The notes under the pieces are model-generated. The model saw nothing but the letters and a program-made list of their open reading frames with translations. It made no database searches and was not told the origin of the DNA. Positions 26,607 to 35,273 of a stretch of DNA of 64,000 nt are shown here, piece by piece. Source of the DNA: Sphingobium sp. Z007 (GTDB taxonomy: Bacteria > Pseudomonadota > Alphaproteobacteria > Sphingomonadales > Sphingomonadaceae); contig NZ_FBXK01000005.1 of assembly GCF_900013425.1 (NCBI RefSeq), positions 682,001 to 746,000 on the forward strand. Direction: 5' to 3'. A program made the translations under genes and the position numbers. Position 1 is the first letter of the stretch. Every line of letters begins with the position of its first letter.

Positions 26607-27458
26607 ATGAAGACCTGGTTCATCACTGGCGCATCGCGTGGCTTTGGCGCGCTCGTCACCCAACTCGCACTGCAGCAGGGCGATGCTGTCGTGGCCACTG
26701 CCCGCAATCCGCAACAGATCATCGATCGCTTTGGCGAGCATCCTAACCTTCTGGCAGTTGCTCTCGACGTGACAGATGAAGTCCAGGCCCGCGCGGCCGC
26801 TGATGTCGCAATTGCAAAATTCGGCGGGATCGACGTGCTGCTCAACAATGCCGGGTTCGGCCTGATGGGCGCAGTCGAGGAAGCCAGTGCTGCGGAAGTC
26901 GAGGCGGTTTATCGCACCAATGTATTTGGTTTGCTCAACGTCACCCGATCGGTGCTGCCGCATATGCGCAAAGTCAGGTCCGGCCGCATCCTCAATATCT
27001 CGTCGATCGGCGGCTATCGAGGCGCGGCTGGGTTCGGGGTCTATTCGTCAACCAAGTTCGCGGTCGAAGGCCTCTCCGAAGCGCTTCAGGCAGAACTCGA
27101 ACCGCTCGGCATCCATGTCACGGTGGTCGAGCCTGGGTATTTCCGTACGGACTTCCTTGATGCGACATCGCTCAGCGTCAGCCCGACGATCATCGAGGAC
27201 TATGCCGCGACCGCTGGCCGCGTCCGCAACGTCGCGACCGGGCTCAACCACAACCAGCCCGGCGACCCCGTACGGCTTGCGCAGGTGCTGATCGATTTTG
27301 CCGACACCCCTAATCCACCTGTGCGGCTGCCGCTCGGAAGCGACACGGTAGTGGCGATCGAAGCCAAGCATGCCTCCGATGCAGCTATTCTTGGCAAATG
27401 GCGCGAAGTCTCGGTTTCGACCGATTTCCCGGCCGAACCTGCCAACCCTGCTGCGTGA
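26607..27458 (+). CDS. SDR family oxidoreductase
   Basis: 283-aa classical SDR. TGASRGFGALVT is the cofactor motif, NNAGFGLMG the structural motif, and the catalytic residues lie in ISSIGGYRG and YSSTK. The C-terminal region is longer than the minimal fold (LPLGSDTVVAIEAKHASDA). The ATG after GAAAGGA was chosen; a longer frame reaches back into the terminator region. It is a single-gene unit with terminators on both sides and may be regulated apart from the operon before it. The substrate is unknown. Confidence 0.92.
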   Translation: MKTWFITGASRGFGALVTQLALQQGDAVVATARNPQQIIDRFGEHPNLLAVALDVTDEVQARAAADVAIAKFGGIDVLLNNAGFGLMGAVEEASAAEVEAVYRTNVFGLLNVTRSVLPHMRKVRSGRILNISSIGGYRGAAGFGVYSSTKFAVEGLSEALQAELEPLGIHVTVVEPGYFRTDFLDATSLSVSPTIIEDYAATAGRVRNVATGLNHNQPGDPVRLAQVLIDFADTPNPPVRLPLGSDTVVAIEAKHASDAAILGKWREVSVSTDFPAEPANPAA

Positions 27459-27465
27459 ACGAACA

Positions 27466-27493
27466 GGGCGTCAGTGTCCTCCTGCTGACGCCC
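27466..27493 (+). terminator. hairpin terminator
   Basis: Stem GGGCGTCAG with CTGACGCCC and a ten-base loop, directly after the SDR stop. No strong T-run, so it may be an inefficient terminator, or serve both this gene and the convergent AraC gene. Confidence 0.6.
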
Positions 27494-27645
27494 GCATTCA
27501 AAAGTAGCAATGGCAATAACCTGTCTGATCGTTCGCATCACCTACGAAAGCTCGTACCGCTCGCCGACCCCAAGTGATCCAGCGCGCTGGTTACCGAGGA
27601 AGTCGAACGCCAAATCCGCACTTTTGGTCTGCTCTGGTGTCAAGA

Positions 27646-28680
27646 TCAGTGCGCCGTCAAGGTGGCCTCACCGGCACGCAGTTCCCGCCAACGTGCCGGC
27701 GTAACGCCTTCCCATTCGCGAAAGGCACGGTGAAACGATGTCGCATCCTGATAGCCAAGAAGAAACGCGATCTCGTCAAGCTCCATGGCGCCGTCGCTGA
27801 GAAATCGGTGTCCGAGCTCCCGCCGGGCTTCGATCAGCAGCTCGCGAAAGCTGTGCCCTTCGTCGGTGATGCGCCGTTGCAACGTCCGCTCGCTCATGCC
27901 CATTCGACGGGCGACTTTGCTTACGTCCGGTCGACCGCTCGGCAGGCTGCGCTTGAGTTCGAGGACCACCTGCTCGCTGAGCGACCGCGCCTGCATCTCC
28001 TCAAGCTCGCTGCCCAGCGCCGGCGTCAGCATGGCGAGCAATTCAGGGTTGTGACCTGGAAACGGTCGATCGAGATCGGCGGCGTCGAACACAAGGAGAT
28101 TGCGCGGCGCGCCAAGCCGCACCGGCGCGGTGAAATACGCTTCGTGAACGGCGCTTCGCAGCCCCGGCCGGGCGAGATCAACGCGCAGGGGGCGCACGTC
28201 GGCGACCGTGCCCCGCCGCGCCAGTTCCATCAGCGTCGAAAAGGTCGCATCCACACTCGCCGATGGCTCAGCCTCGCTGGCGTGAAGCCAAGTCATTCCG
28301 ACAGAGCTGCTGCGCAGTCCCCCATGCAGGCCTTCGGTGACCTCCAGGATCTCCGGCGTGCAGAGCCGCTTGAACCGAGCCAGCCGATCAAGCCCGTCGC
28401 GCAGATCGCGGGCATAAAAGGCGGCGAGCGTGGACGGTGGATGGACTGCCGTGTCAGCGCCACGAACAATGTGCAGGCCGACGGCAGGATCGCCCGACAG
28501 CGCTTCCAGCGCCCGCATCAGCGCGAAATACTGCGCGGTCGTAATCGCTTGCCCGGTCTGGGGGAGCGTGACCGGTAGCCGCGCCTGGCGCAGCAACGCC
28601 GAGGGCGGGATGCCGATCGCCTCCACCGCATTCCACAGTCCGTGGGGCACTTTGCACCGGTCGGCGGGAGCAGGTCGCAT
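27646..28680 (-). CDS. AraC family transcriptional regulator
   Basis: 344-aa regulator with an N-terminal ligand domain of the arabinose-binding type (TTAQYFALMRALEALSGDPA near 45-65) and a C-terminal AraC helix-turn-helix pair (VSKVARRMGMSERTLQRRIT, then FLLGYQDATSFHRAFREWEG). The end WEGVTPARWR is the family signature. The ATG chosen is 5 bp from the end of the SDR gene upstream on the same strand, so the two are probably co-transcribed; an earlier in-frame start lies inside that SDR. The inducer is unknown. Confidence 0.92.
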   Translation of the reverse strand: MRPAPADRCKVPHGLWNAVEAIGIPPSALLRQARLPVTLPQTGQAITTAQYFALMRALEALSGDPAVGLHIVRGADTAVHPPSTLAAFYARDLRDGLDRLARFKRLCTPEILEVTEGLHGGLRSSSVGMTWLHASEAEPSASVDATFSTLMELARRGTVADVRPLRVDLARPGLRSAVHEAYFTAPVRLGAPRNLLVFDAADLDRPFPGHNPELLAMLTPALGSELEEMQARSLSEQVVLELKRSLPSGRPDVSKVARRMGMSERTLQRRITDEGHSFRELLIEARRELGHRFLSDGAMELDEIAFLLGYQDATSFHRAFREWEGVTPARWRELRAGEATLTAH

Positions 28681-28685
28681 GGCGC

Positions 28686-29525
28686 TCAGGCTCCCTTCGG
28701 CAATTGGCCGAGGATGATGCGATCGAACATGCGGTCGCCCAGCCAAGTGCGCATCGCGATCAGCAGCGCGCCGAACTTGCCCCGGACGTAGCGGGTGCGC
28801 GGACGGGCGGCGGCAACGGCTTTGCCGACGACATTCGCGATCACGCGCGGGTGGCTGGTGCGTCCCTTTCCGTAGGTGTCGCGGGTTCCGGCCGCGACGG
28901 CGCGGGTCAGACCAGCATAAGGCCCGGTGCCGGAGCGCTTCAGCAGGCTATCCGCCACCACATCGCCAAACCCGGTTTCAATCAAGCCGGGTTCGATCAC
29001 GACCACATCGATGCCCAGCGGGGCGAGTTCGATTCGCAGGCAATCGGACCATCCTTCCAGCGCATGCTTGGTGGCGTGATACCAACTGCCGAGCGGGGTA
29101 TAGATCTTGCCGCCCATCGACGTGATGTTGATGATCCGGCCCGCCTTCTTCGCGCGCATCGCCGGCAGCAACAGCTGCGTCAGCCGACCGGGGCCGAAGA
29201 CGTTCACTTCGAATTGGTAGCGCGCCTCGTCCAAACCGATCTCCTCCATCGGCCCATACAGACCAAAGCCTGCATTGTTGACCAGCACGTCGACGCCACC
29301 GGTTTGCGCCAGGATCACATCGACCGCGGCAACGATATCGGCTTCGCTGGCGATGTCCATGCGGAGCGGATACGCCCCGAGCGCCTTCAGGTCATCCATC
29401 TCGGCCACACGCCGGGCAGCCACATAGACCTGGTAGTCGTCGGCAATCAGCCGCTTTGCGATTTCCTTGCCCATGCCGGATGAGGCACCCGTCACGAGAG
29501 CGGATTTTTTGTTGCGATCGAACAT
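28686..29525 (-). CDS. SDR family oxidoreductase
   Basis: 279-aa classical SDR with TGASSGMGKEIA, NNAGFGLYGPM and the active site ITSMGG / YHATK. The C-terminal extension (about 245-279) is basic and hydrophobic: GKFGALLIAMRTWLGDRMF could touch the membrane. It is the first gene of a two-gene unit with the AraC regulator 5 bp downstream, so the regulator probably controls it. AAGAAGG upstream of the ATG is a suitable ribosome binding site. The 172 bp between it and the next LysR gene hold no gene. Confidence 0.92.
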   Translation of the reverse strand: MFDRNKKSALVTGASSGMGKEIAKRLIADDYQVYVAARRVAEMDDLKALGAYPLRMDIASEADIVAAVDVILAQTGGVDVLVNNAGFGLYGPMEEIGLDEARYQFEVNVFGPGRLTQLLLPAMRAKKAGRIINITSMGGKIYTPLGSWYHATKHALEGWSDCLRIELAPLGIDVVVIEPGLIETGFGDVVADSLLKRSGTGPYAGLTRAVAAGTRDTYGKGRTSHPRVIANVVGKAVAAARPRTRYVRGKFGALLIAMRTWLGDRMFDRIILGQLPKGA

Positions 29526-29697
29526 GTGTCACCTTCTTTCCTTGTTCGAGGAAGTACGTCCTTCCTTGTGTATGAAAGATAGGTCAGCGCGGGATCCGCG
29601 ACATTGACAGAAGGCGCCAGCTTTTACGCAGATTACGCCATCTTTGAGCCCGGGCGATCATGCAGCGCGGCCCGAACGCGGACCAGCAGGCTGAGGA

Positions 29698-30603
29698 CTA
29701 TGTGAGCCGCCCGGCGGCGAAGTCGCGCGCGAGCGCGATAAAGGCTTGGAAGGCCGCAGAGGAATTGCGCCGATTGGAGTAATAGAGGCACAGCGGGACA
29801 AGCGGCGGTGTCCAGTCTTCGAGAATGCGGATGAGCCGACCCGCTGCGATGTCCTCGCGGACGTCGGCTTCCATGAAGTAACCGATACCAACGCCGTTCG
29901 TTACCGCGATCCGCGCGAGCGACGACTCGTCAAGCGTGATCGGGCCCTCGACGTCGATCAGCAGCTCGTCGCCGTCCTTCTCGAACCGCCATCGGAGCAA
30001 TGCGCCATTGGGAAGCCGCCCGCAAATGCAGGGGTAAGTAAGCAGCTCCTGCGGCACTTGTGGGATAGCCCTATTTTCGAAAAACGCGGGGGATGCGGCA
30101 ACGGCCATGCGGCGCATCTTACCCAGCGATATGGCGATCGCATCGCTGGGCACCAGATCCGCGCTGCGCACGCCCAGATCGAAGCCCGCCGCGACGACAT
30201 CGACAAGCCGCCCTTCGGTGACAAGGTCGATATGAACCTGCGGATAGCGCTGCAGATAGGTCAGCACGAGTGGCGCCATGATTTCGCGCGCCGCCGTCGC
30301 GAAAGCATTGATGCGCAAAGTGCCGGACGGCGTCTCCTGCTGGGAGCGCGCCGTGTTCATCGCCTTTTGGATGTCTTCAAGCGCTGATTTGATCTGTGCG
30401 ACGAAAATCCGCCCCGCATGGGTGAGCGAGACGCTGCGCGTGGTGCGATTGAACAGCCGCACGGCAAGATCCCGCTCTAGCTTGCCCACGGCGTTGCTGA
30501 TGGCCGTGGTTGACATGCCGAGGTCGAGCGCCGCCGCGCGGAAAGACCCGCACCGAACGATGGCCAGCACTGCTTCTAACTCGATCAGCGAATGGCGATT
30601 CAT
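29698..30603 (-). CDS. LysR family transcriptional regulator
   Basis: 301-aa LysR regulator with the helix-turn-helix [20 protein letters not shown] and [20 protein letters not shown] at about 15-60 and an effector domain after it. Its DNA-binding region is close to that of the other LysR protein in the block (shared [16 protein letters not shown] segment), so they are probably paralogous. The [14 protein letters not shown] was preferred to a start 20 codons upstream. It is divergent from the NTF2-SDR pair, 96 bp away, which is its likely target. Confidence 0.93.
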   Translation of the reverse strand: MNRHSLIELEAVLAIVRCGSFRAAALDLGMSTTAISNAVGKLERDLAVRLFNRTTRSVSLTHAGRIFVAQIKSALEDIQKAMNTARSQQETPSGTLRINAFATAAREIMAPLVLTYLQRYPQVHIDLVTEGRLVDVVAAGFDLGVRSADLVPSDAIAISLGKMRRMAVAASPAFFENRAIPQVPQELLTYPCICGRLPNGALLRWRFEKDGDELLIDVEGPITLDESSLARIAVTNGVGIGYFMEADVREDIAAGRLIRILEDWTPPLVPLCLYYSNRRNSSAAFQAFIALARDFAAGRLT

Positions 30604-30699
30604 TATCCCGTTCTCCGCAATACCTCGTGCCGGTTTGTCTCGATTATCAGGCGAAAAGTCCATCGCTACATAAGCCTCATCACCGCCGAGGAGACGAAC

Positions 30700-31029
30700 A
30701 TGTCAATGAACCTACCCACGCCGATCGCCCGCTATATCGAAGCAAACGCCCGCCTCGATATCGACGGCATGTTGAAGCCCTTCCTGCGCGACGCTGTCTT
30801 CATCGACAACGGCAAGCGTTTCACGGGAGAGGCGGCAATCCGCCAGCTGTTCGAGGAAGAAGTGATCCCGGTAAAGGCGATCTTCACGCCTGATACGGTT
30901 CGGGACGAGGGCGGCGACGTCGTCGTCGAGGGCCCCGCTCATGGCGACTTCCCAGGCAGCCCGCTCCGCTTCACTTATCGCTTCACACTGGCGAACGGCG
31001 CCATCAAGATGCTGGAGACCACGGTATGA
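30700..31029 (+). CDS. NTF2/SnoaL-like protein
   Basis: 109-aa cytosolic SnoaL/NTF2-like protein: [19 protein letters not shown], then [20 protein letters not shown] and a final [19 protein letters not shown]. No signal peptide, unlike the other NTF2-like protein of the block. GAGGAGA lies 6 bases before this ATG, which fixes the start. It overlaps the following SDR by 4 bp (ATGA), so both are made from one message, presumably under the divergent LysR regulator. Confidence 0.88.
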   Translation: MSMNLPTPIARYIEANARLDIDGMLKPFLRDAVFIDNGKRFTGEAAIRQLFEEEVIPVKAIFTPDTVRDEGGDVVVEGPAHGDFPGSPLRFTYRFTLANGAIKMLETTV

Positions 31030-31814
31030 GCATCAAGGCAGATCCCACCGAGTTCGCCGGCAAGCGCGTGCTCGTCAGCGGTGGCACCAAGGGTCTTGGC
31101 CGTGCGACGGTCGAGCGATTCCTCGCCGGCGGAGCGCGAGTCATCACCGCCGCCCGGGCGATCAGGGACACCATCGAGGGCGTCGAATATGTGGAGGCGG
31201 ACCTGACCACACCAGAGGGCGGCGAAGCGCTGGCCAGGGCGGCGATCGAGCGGCTGGGCGGCATCGACATTCTCGCCCATGTCGTCGGTGGCTCGGCTTC
31301 GCCAGCGGGTGGCTTCGCAGCTTTGACGGACGAACACTGGCTTGCCGAGCTGAACCTCAACTTGCTGGCGACGGTCCGCCTCGATCGCCTGCTGATCCCG
31401 CAGATGCTGGAGCGGGGCCAGGGCGTCGTGGTGCACGTTACGTCGATCCAGTCCGTGCTGCCGCTCCCCGAATCCACGACCGGCTATGCGGCTGCCAAGG
31501 CCGCGCTCAGGACCTACAGCAAGTCGCTCTCGAAGGAACTCGGTCCCAAGGGCGTGCGGGTCAACGCCGTCTCGCCCGGCTGGATCATGACGGGGGCCAC
31601 TGGAGACTTTCTGGGAATGCTTCAGGCAGCCAATGGCGGCACGATCGAAGACGCGCGTCAGTCCGTGCTGGATGCCTTGGGCGGAATCTCGATCGGGCGG
31701 GGAGCCGAACCTGAAGAGGTGGCCGACCTTATCGCCTATCTCGCCGCAGACCGCGCTGCTGCGATCCACGGCGCTGAATTCGTCATCGACGGCGGCACGA
31801 TCAGCACGGTATGA
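31026..31814 (+). CDS. SDR family oxidoreductase
   Basis: 262-aa classical SDR with cofactor motif SGGTKGLGRATV, the active-site serine in VTSIQS and YAAAK, and the C-terminal EFVIDGGTISTV end typical of FabG-like members. In place of NNAG it has HVVGGSAS, a known variation in this group. The start overlaps the NTF2-like gene by 4 bp. Together they look like an enzyme and a small substrate-handling partner; the substrate is unknown. Confidence 0.92.
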   Translation: MSIKADPTEFAGKRVLVSGGTKGLGRATVERFLAGGARVITAARAIRDTIEGVEYVEADLTTPEGGEALARAAIERLGGIDILAHVVGGSASPAGGFAALTDEHWLAELNLNLLATVRLDRLLIPQMLERGQGVVVHVTSIQSVLPLPESTTGYAAAKAALRTYSKSLSKELGPKGVRVNAVSPGWIMTGATGDFLGMLQAANGGTIEDARQSVLDALGGISIGRGAEPEEVADLIAYLAADRAAAIHGAEFVIDGGTISTV

Positions 31815-31946
31815 GGCTGGCCTCTCGGCGTTTGTGCCAAGGCGGACGCCGGGAGCCAGCCTTCTTTCGCCAATGGATAAGTCGTTGCGGACTGCCGATA
31901 CGGTTAGGCGGCAAGGGTTGGCGACGATTGAAAGAAAGGCCTAAGC

Positions 31947-32564
31947 ATGCCTGACACTTCATCCCGCGAGCGCTGTAGCTGGGCCCAAGACGACCTGCTA
32001 ATGCGGAACTATCATGATGCCGAATGGGGCGTGCCACAGCGAGACCCACGGATGCTGTGGGAAATGCTCATGCTGGAGGGGTTCCAGGCGGGGCTTGCCT
32101 GGATCATCATTCTACGCAAACGTGATGCCTTTCGGGCCGCCTTCGCGGATTTCAATCCAGCCAGGGTCGCCGCTTTTGACGAGCGGGATATTGAGCGGTT
32201 GATGGCGGACCCAGGCATCGTGCGTGCGCGGGCCAAAATCGAAGCCACGATCAAGGGCGCGCAAATCTACTGCGACATGCAGGATCGTGGTGAGGACTTC
32301 TCGGCATTTTGCTGGTCCTTCACTGGAGGCGCGCCTATCCTGGGTGACGGCGCGAGTTGGGTTGCGAGCACCCCCCTGTCCGAGACAGTCTCCAAGGAAT
32401 TGAAGCGGCGCGGCTTCAAGTTCGTCGGGCCGACCATCACCTACGCGTGGATGCAGGCGGTCGGCATAGTCAACGACCATTCTCTCGGTTGTTTTCGACG
32501 CCAGATGGAGCCCTCCACTGCGATAGAAAGCAAAAAACCTTATGACCCAGCCAGAGAAAAGTAA
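31947..32564 (+). CDS. tag: DNA-3-methyladenine glycosylase I
   Basis: 205-aa TAG glycosylase that removes 3-methyladenine from alkylated DNA. The start RCSWAQDDLLMRNYHDAEWG, then LMLEGFQAGLAW, matches the family, and the zinc-site ligands are present: Cys10, a His in NYHDAEWG, and His and Cys in NDHSLGCFRR near the C-terminus. The length is slightly above the usual 190. It lies 132 bp after the SDR and ends just before the right direct repeat, so it is the last gene of the accessory block. Confidence 0.94.
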   Translation: MPDTSSRERCSWAQDDLLMRNYHDAEWGVPQRDPRMLWEMLMLEGFQAGLAWIIILRKRDAFRAAFADFNPARVAAFDERDIERLMADPGIVRARAKIEATIKGAQIYCDMQDRGEDFSAFCWSFTGGAPILGDGASWVASTPLSETVSKELKRRGFKFVGPTITYAWMQAVGIVNDHSLGCFRRQMEPSTAIESKKPYDPAREK

Positions 32565-32570
32565 TCACCG
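32558..32570. repeat. 13-bp direct repeat, right end of accessory block
   Basis: AAAGTAATCACCG, identical to the copy at 21784-21796 and in the same orientation. It overlaps the last codons and stop of tag. AT-rich DNA with CAATATATTG follows before the trmB stop. Confidence 0.5.
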
Positions 32571-32639
32571 GATAAGCACGAACCGGCGTTTCAATATATT
32601 GATGATATGCGATAAATCGTGAATCCGCTGAACTAGGCT

Positions 32640-33335
32640 CTATCGGCGGCGAAATTTCATATACCAGACTTCGTGGCCGATACGGCGGGCCTTGGCCTCA
32701 TAGCGGGTTTCGGGCCAGCCGCCGGGGCGGGTCTGGAAATCCTTCGGCTCGCTGGCCAGCCATTCAAAATCGGGATGGCCGTTCATCACCATCAGCGCCC
32801 AGCGCAGATAGACCGGATGGTCGGTGCCGAAGCGGAACTCGCCACCGGGCTTGAGTTTGCGCGCGATCATCGCGACCGGGCCGGGGTTCATCATGCGGCG
32901 CTTGGCGTGGCGCGCCTTGGGCCAGGGATCGGGGTGGAGGAGGTAGACGAAGCTGAGCGCGCCGTCGGGGATGCGAGACAGGACCTGGAGCGCGTCGCCC
33001 ATGTGGAGGCGGACATTGCCGAGCGCCTGGTCGCGGACATGGCCGAGCGCGGTGACGACGCCGTTCAAGAAGGGTTCGGCGCCGATGAAGCCATGATCGG
33101 GGAGCATGTCGGCGCGATGGGCCATATGTTCGCCGCCGCCGAAACCGATTTCGAAATGGAGCGGGCGATCATAACCGAAGAGGCCTGCGGCGGTGATCTC
33201 GCCCTCTTCCGGCACGGCGATGGCGGGCAGGAGGGTGTCCACCAGTTCCTGCTGGCCCTGGCGCAGCTTATGCCCCGACTGGCGGCCGTAGAGGCGGTTG
33301 AGGGTCGTGGGGTCGCCGGATTTATGCGCTGTCAT
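32640..33335 (-). CDS. trmB: tRNA (guanine46-N7)-methyltransferase
   Basis: 231-aa TrmB that uses S-adenosylmethionine to make m7G46 in the variable loop of tRNAs. The SAM motif reads FEIGFGGGEHM near 60-70, the family motif HPDPWPKARHAKRRM lies near 135, and TDHPVYLRWAL near 170. The length is normal. It is on the same strand as metK and lnt; finding trmB downstream of the SAM synthetase gene is common in sphingomonads as far as I know. A small secreted protein gene lies between them. Confidence 0.95.
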   Translation of the reverse strand: MTAHKSGDPTTLNRLYGRQSGHKLRQGQQELVDTLLPAIAVPEEGEITAAGLFGYDRPLHFEIGFGGGEHMAHRADMLPDHGFIGAEPFLNGVVTALGHVRDQALGNVRLHMGDALQVLSRIPDGALSFVYLLHPDPWPKARHAKRRMMNPGPVAMIARKLKPGGEFRFGTDHPVYLRWALMVMNGHPDFEWLASEPKDFQTRPGGWPETRYEAKARRIGHEVWYMKFRRR

Positions 33336-33430
33336 GGGACGCGCCGATAGCCGGACGGGGTGGAGAGGGCAAGCGGGGAGGCCTGGGCGATGTGCTGTTG
33401 CGCGACGAAGGGTGCCAGGCGCGTAAAACT

Positions 33431-33480
33431 GCCCCCTCCCGAATTCCTTCCGTGCAGGCAGGGTCGCGGGAGGGGGCAGA
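33431..33480. repeat. GC-rich palindrome
   Basis: Perfect 13-bp stem CTGCCCCCTCCCG / CGGGAGGGGGCAG with an inner region that pairs partly (TTCCGTGCAGG). It lies in the 237-bp space between trmB and the small secreted protein gene; nothing else is seen there. It may act as a transcription stop or as another member of the local repeat collection. Confidence 0.65.
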
Positions 33481-33572
33481 ATGAAAAATGGTTGGCGGCA
33501 AACGCGGAGGAGGCGCGTCGCCGGTTTCGACGGGGCATGGCTGAAAGCCGCCCGCCGCCATCATTCGTCAGA

Positions 33573-33752
33573 TCATCTGAACTTGATGAAACGGCCCTTG
33601 GCGTCCTTGCAGACCGGCTTTTTGACGGGCGGTTTGGGGGCGCATGTGACGAACTTGCCCTTCGCGTCCTTGCAGGGGGCGGCCAATGCGGGAGCCGCGT
33701 GGCCGACGATCAAAGCAAGACCGAGGAGGGCGGTGGCAACCATCTTTGTCAT
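33573..33752 (-). CDS. small secreted protein with duplicated CKDAKG motif
   Basis: 59-aa protein easily missed for its size. The start MTKMVATALLGLALIVGHAA leads into PALAA, a clear signal peptide. The mature part of about 34 residues holds CKDAKGKFVTC and then CKDAKGRFIKF separated by KPPVKKPV. The duplicated unit C-K-D-A-K-G-x-F resembles short cysteine-containing periplasmic proteins I have seen in sphingomonads, but no function is known. GAGGCTCCCC-type purine content precedes the ATG on the coding strand (AGAGGCTCCCC), consistent with translation. Confidence 0.75.
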   Translation of the reverse strand: MTKMVATALLGLALIVGHAAPALAAPCKDAKGKFVTCAPKPPVKKPVCKDAKGRFIKFR

Positions 33753-33883
33753 GGGGAGCCTCTTTGGGGAGGGGTGTCGGGTCCGACAGGGGTGGCGAAC
33801 CCGACAAGGGCGATATGCGCCGGGAGGGCAGGCTTTCCTAATGAACTTTTCGTCATTTTATGGACAGGGCGCGGGGATGTGAG

Positions 33884-33917
33884 AAGGGCGCCGGAGCGTG
33901 GTGCTGCGGCGCCCTTT
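33884..33917 (-). terminator. bidirectional hairpin terminator
   Basis: Stem AAGGGCGCC with GGCGCCCTT and a 14-base loop, T-run on the plus side and A-run on the other. It lies downstream of metK on the minus strand and upstream of the 59-aa gene, so metK is probably its main user. Confidence 0.6.
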
Positions 33918-33938
33918 TCGGGATTGGATGGTGGGGTC

Positions 33939-34011
33939 GTGCCCACCCCGCTGCGACTAGGCCGGGCTATGCCGGACCAAGTCTCGCTGCCCCTCCCGTA
34001 AACGGGAGGGG
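33939..34011. repeat. palindromic repeat, family E
   Basis: Begins GTGCCCACCCCGCTGCGACT and ends with CTCCCGTAAACGGGAG plus GG. It has a small central hairpin (GGCCGGGCTATGCCGGACC) and a second one at the end. A near-identical 69-bp copy lies inside lnt (36466-36534). The layout resembles the family D repeats of the phage-like cluster. Confidence 0.75.
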
Positions 34012-34016
34012 TGAGG

Positions 34017-35216
34017 TTAGGCGAGCGCCGCTTTAAGGGCGTCGACCAGGTCGGTCTTTTCCCACGGGAAGAAGTCGCCTTCCGGGGTGCGGCCGAAATG
34101 GCCGTAGGCGGCGGTCTTCTGGTAAATCGGCTTGTTGAGGCCGAGATGCGTGCGGATGCCCTTGGGCGTCAGGCGCACGAGGGTCGGCAGGACCGCCTCG
34201 ATCGCGGCGGCGTCCACCGTGCCGGTGCCGTGCAGATCGACATAGAGCGAAAGCGGTTCGGCGACGCCGATGGCGTAGCTCAGCTGGATCGTGCAGCGAC
34301 GGGCGAGGCCGGCGGCGACGATGTTCTTCGCCAGATAGCGGGTGACATAGGCGGCCGAGCGGTCGACCTTGGTCGGGTCTTTGCCGCTGAACGCGCCGCC
34401 GCCATGGGGCGAGGCGCCGCCATAGGTATCGACGATGATCTTGCGCCCGGTGAGGCCGGCGTCGCCGTCGGGGCCGCCGATTTCGAACAGGCCGGTCGGG
34501 TTGACGTAGATGGCTTCGTCGCCGGGTAGCCAGCCTTCGGGCAGGACATCGGCCATCACGCCCTTGACATAGGCGCGCAGTTCCGCGCGGCTGTCGTCAT
34601 TGTCCATGCCTGCGGCGTGTTGGGTGGAGACGACCAACGCGGTCGCGCGGACCGGCTTTTCATCGATATATTCGAGCGTCACCTGGCTCTTGGCGTCCGG
34701 TTCCAGGAAGGGCACGACCTTGGCATGGCGGTCGGCGGCCATGCGTTCCAGGATCTTGTGGCTGTAATAGAGGGTGGCGGGCATGAGATCGGGGGTTTCG
34801 TCCGACGCATAGCCGAACATGATGCCCTGATCGCCGGCGCCTTCATCCTTGTTGCCGCTTTCATCGACGCCCTGCGCGATGTGTGCGGACTGGCCGTGCA
34901 GGTTGTTTTCGAAGCGGAAGGTCTGCCAGTGGAAGCCGTCCTGCTCGTACCCGATGCGCTTGACCGTTTCGCGGACGGTGGCCTCGATCTCTTCCTTGGC
35001 ACCGGGCGCCCAGGCGCCGTCTTCATAGACGCCTTTGCAGCGGATTTCGCCGGCCAGGACGACCAGCTGGGTCGTGGTCAGGGTTTCGCAGGCGATGCGG
35101 GCTTCGGGGTCTTTCGACAGGAACAGATCGACGATCGAGTCGGAAATCTGGTCGGCGACCTTGTCGGGATGGCCTTCGGACACGGATTCCGAGGTGAAGA
35201 GGAATTGGTTGCGCAT
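34017..35216 (-). CDS. metK: S-adenosylmethionine synthetase
   Basis: 399-aa MetK that makes SAM from methionine and ATP. The N-terminus [20 protein letters not shown] is diagnostic, [12 protein letters not shown] contains the central ATP/metal residues, and the C-terminal signature [19 protein letters not shown] is present in two parts. GGGAG lies before the chosen ATG (MRNQFLF); an upstream in-frame start would run into the hairpin after lnt. The 57-bp gap to lnt carries a perfect 8-bp hairpin, so the two may be separately controlled within one transcript. Confidence 0.97.
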   Translation of the reverse strand: MRNQFLFTSESVSEGHPDKVADQISDSIVDLFLSKDPEARIACETLTTTQLVVLAGEIRCKGVYEDGAWAPGAKEEIEATVRETVKRIGYEQDGFHWQTFRFENNLHGQSAHIAQGVDESGNKDEGAGDQGIMFGYASDETPDLMPATLYYSHKILERMAADRHAKVVPFLEPDAKSQVTLEYIDEKPVRATALVVSTQHAAGMDNDDSRAELRAYVKGVMADVLPEGWLPGDEAIYVNPTGLFEIGGPDGDAGLTGRKIIVDTYGGASPHGGGAFSGKDPTKVDRSAAYVTRYLAKNIVAAGLARRCTIQLSYAIGVAEPLSLYVDLHGTGTVDAAAIEAVLPTLVRLTPKGIRTHLGLNKPIYQKTAAYGHFGRTPEGDFFPWEKTDLVDALKAALA

Positions 35217-35248
35217 AAGACTCCCGTAAGACATGGGCGGACGAAAGG

Positions 35249-35268
35249 ACATAAAGAAAACTTTATGT
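35249..35268 (-). promoter_or_regulatory. hairpin between lnt and metK
   Basis: ACATAAAG and CTTTATGT pair perfectly around a four-base loop, 5 bases after the lnt stop and about 30 before the metK start. There is no T-run downstream on the coding strand, so it is not a classic terminator; it may be an RNA processing or attenuation element. No known SAM riboswitch pattern could be matched. Confidence 0.5.
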
Positions 35269-35273
35269 GCCTG

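Noticed and set aside
35217-35273. Known SAM riboswitch upstream of metK
   Set aside because: The spacer is only 57 bp with one simple hairpin; the pseudoknot and conserved loops of the SAM-II or SAM/SAH types were not found.
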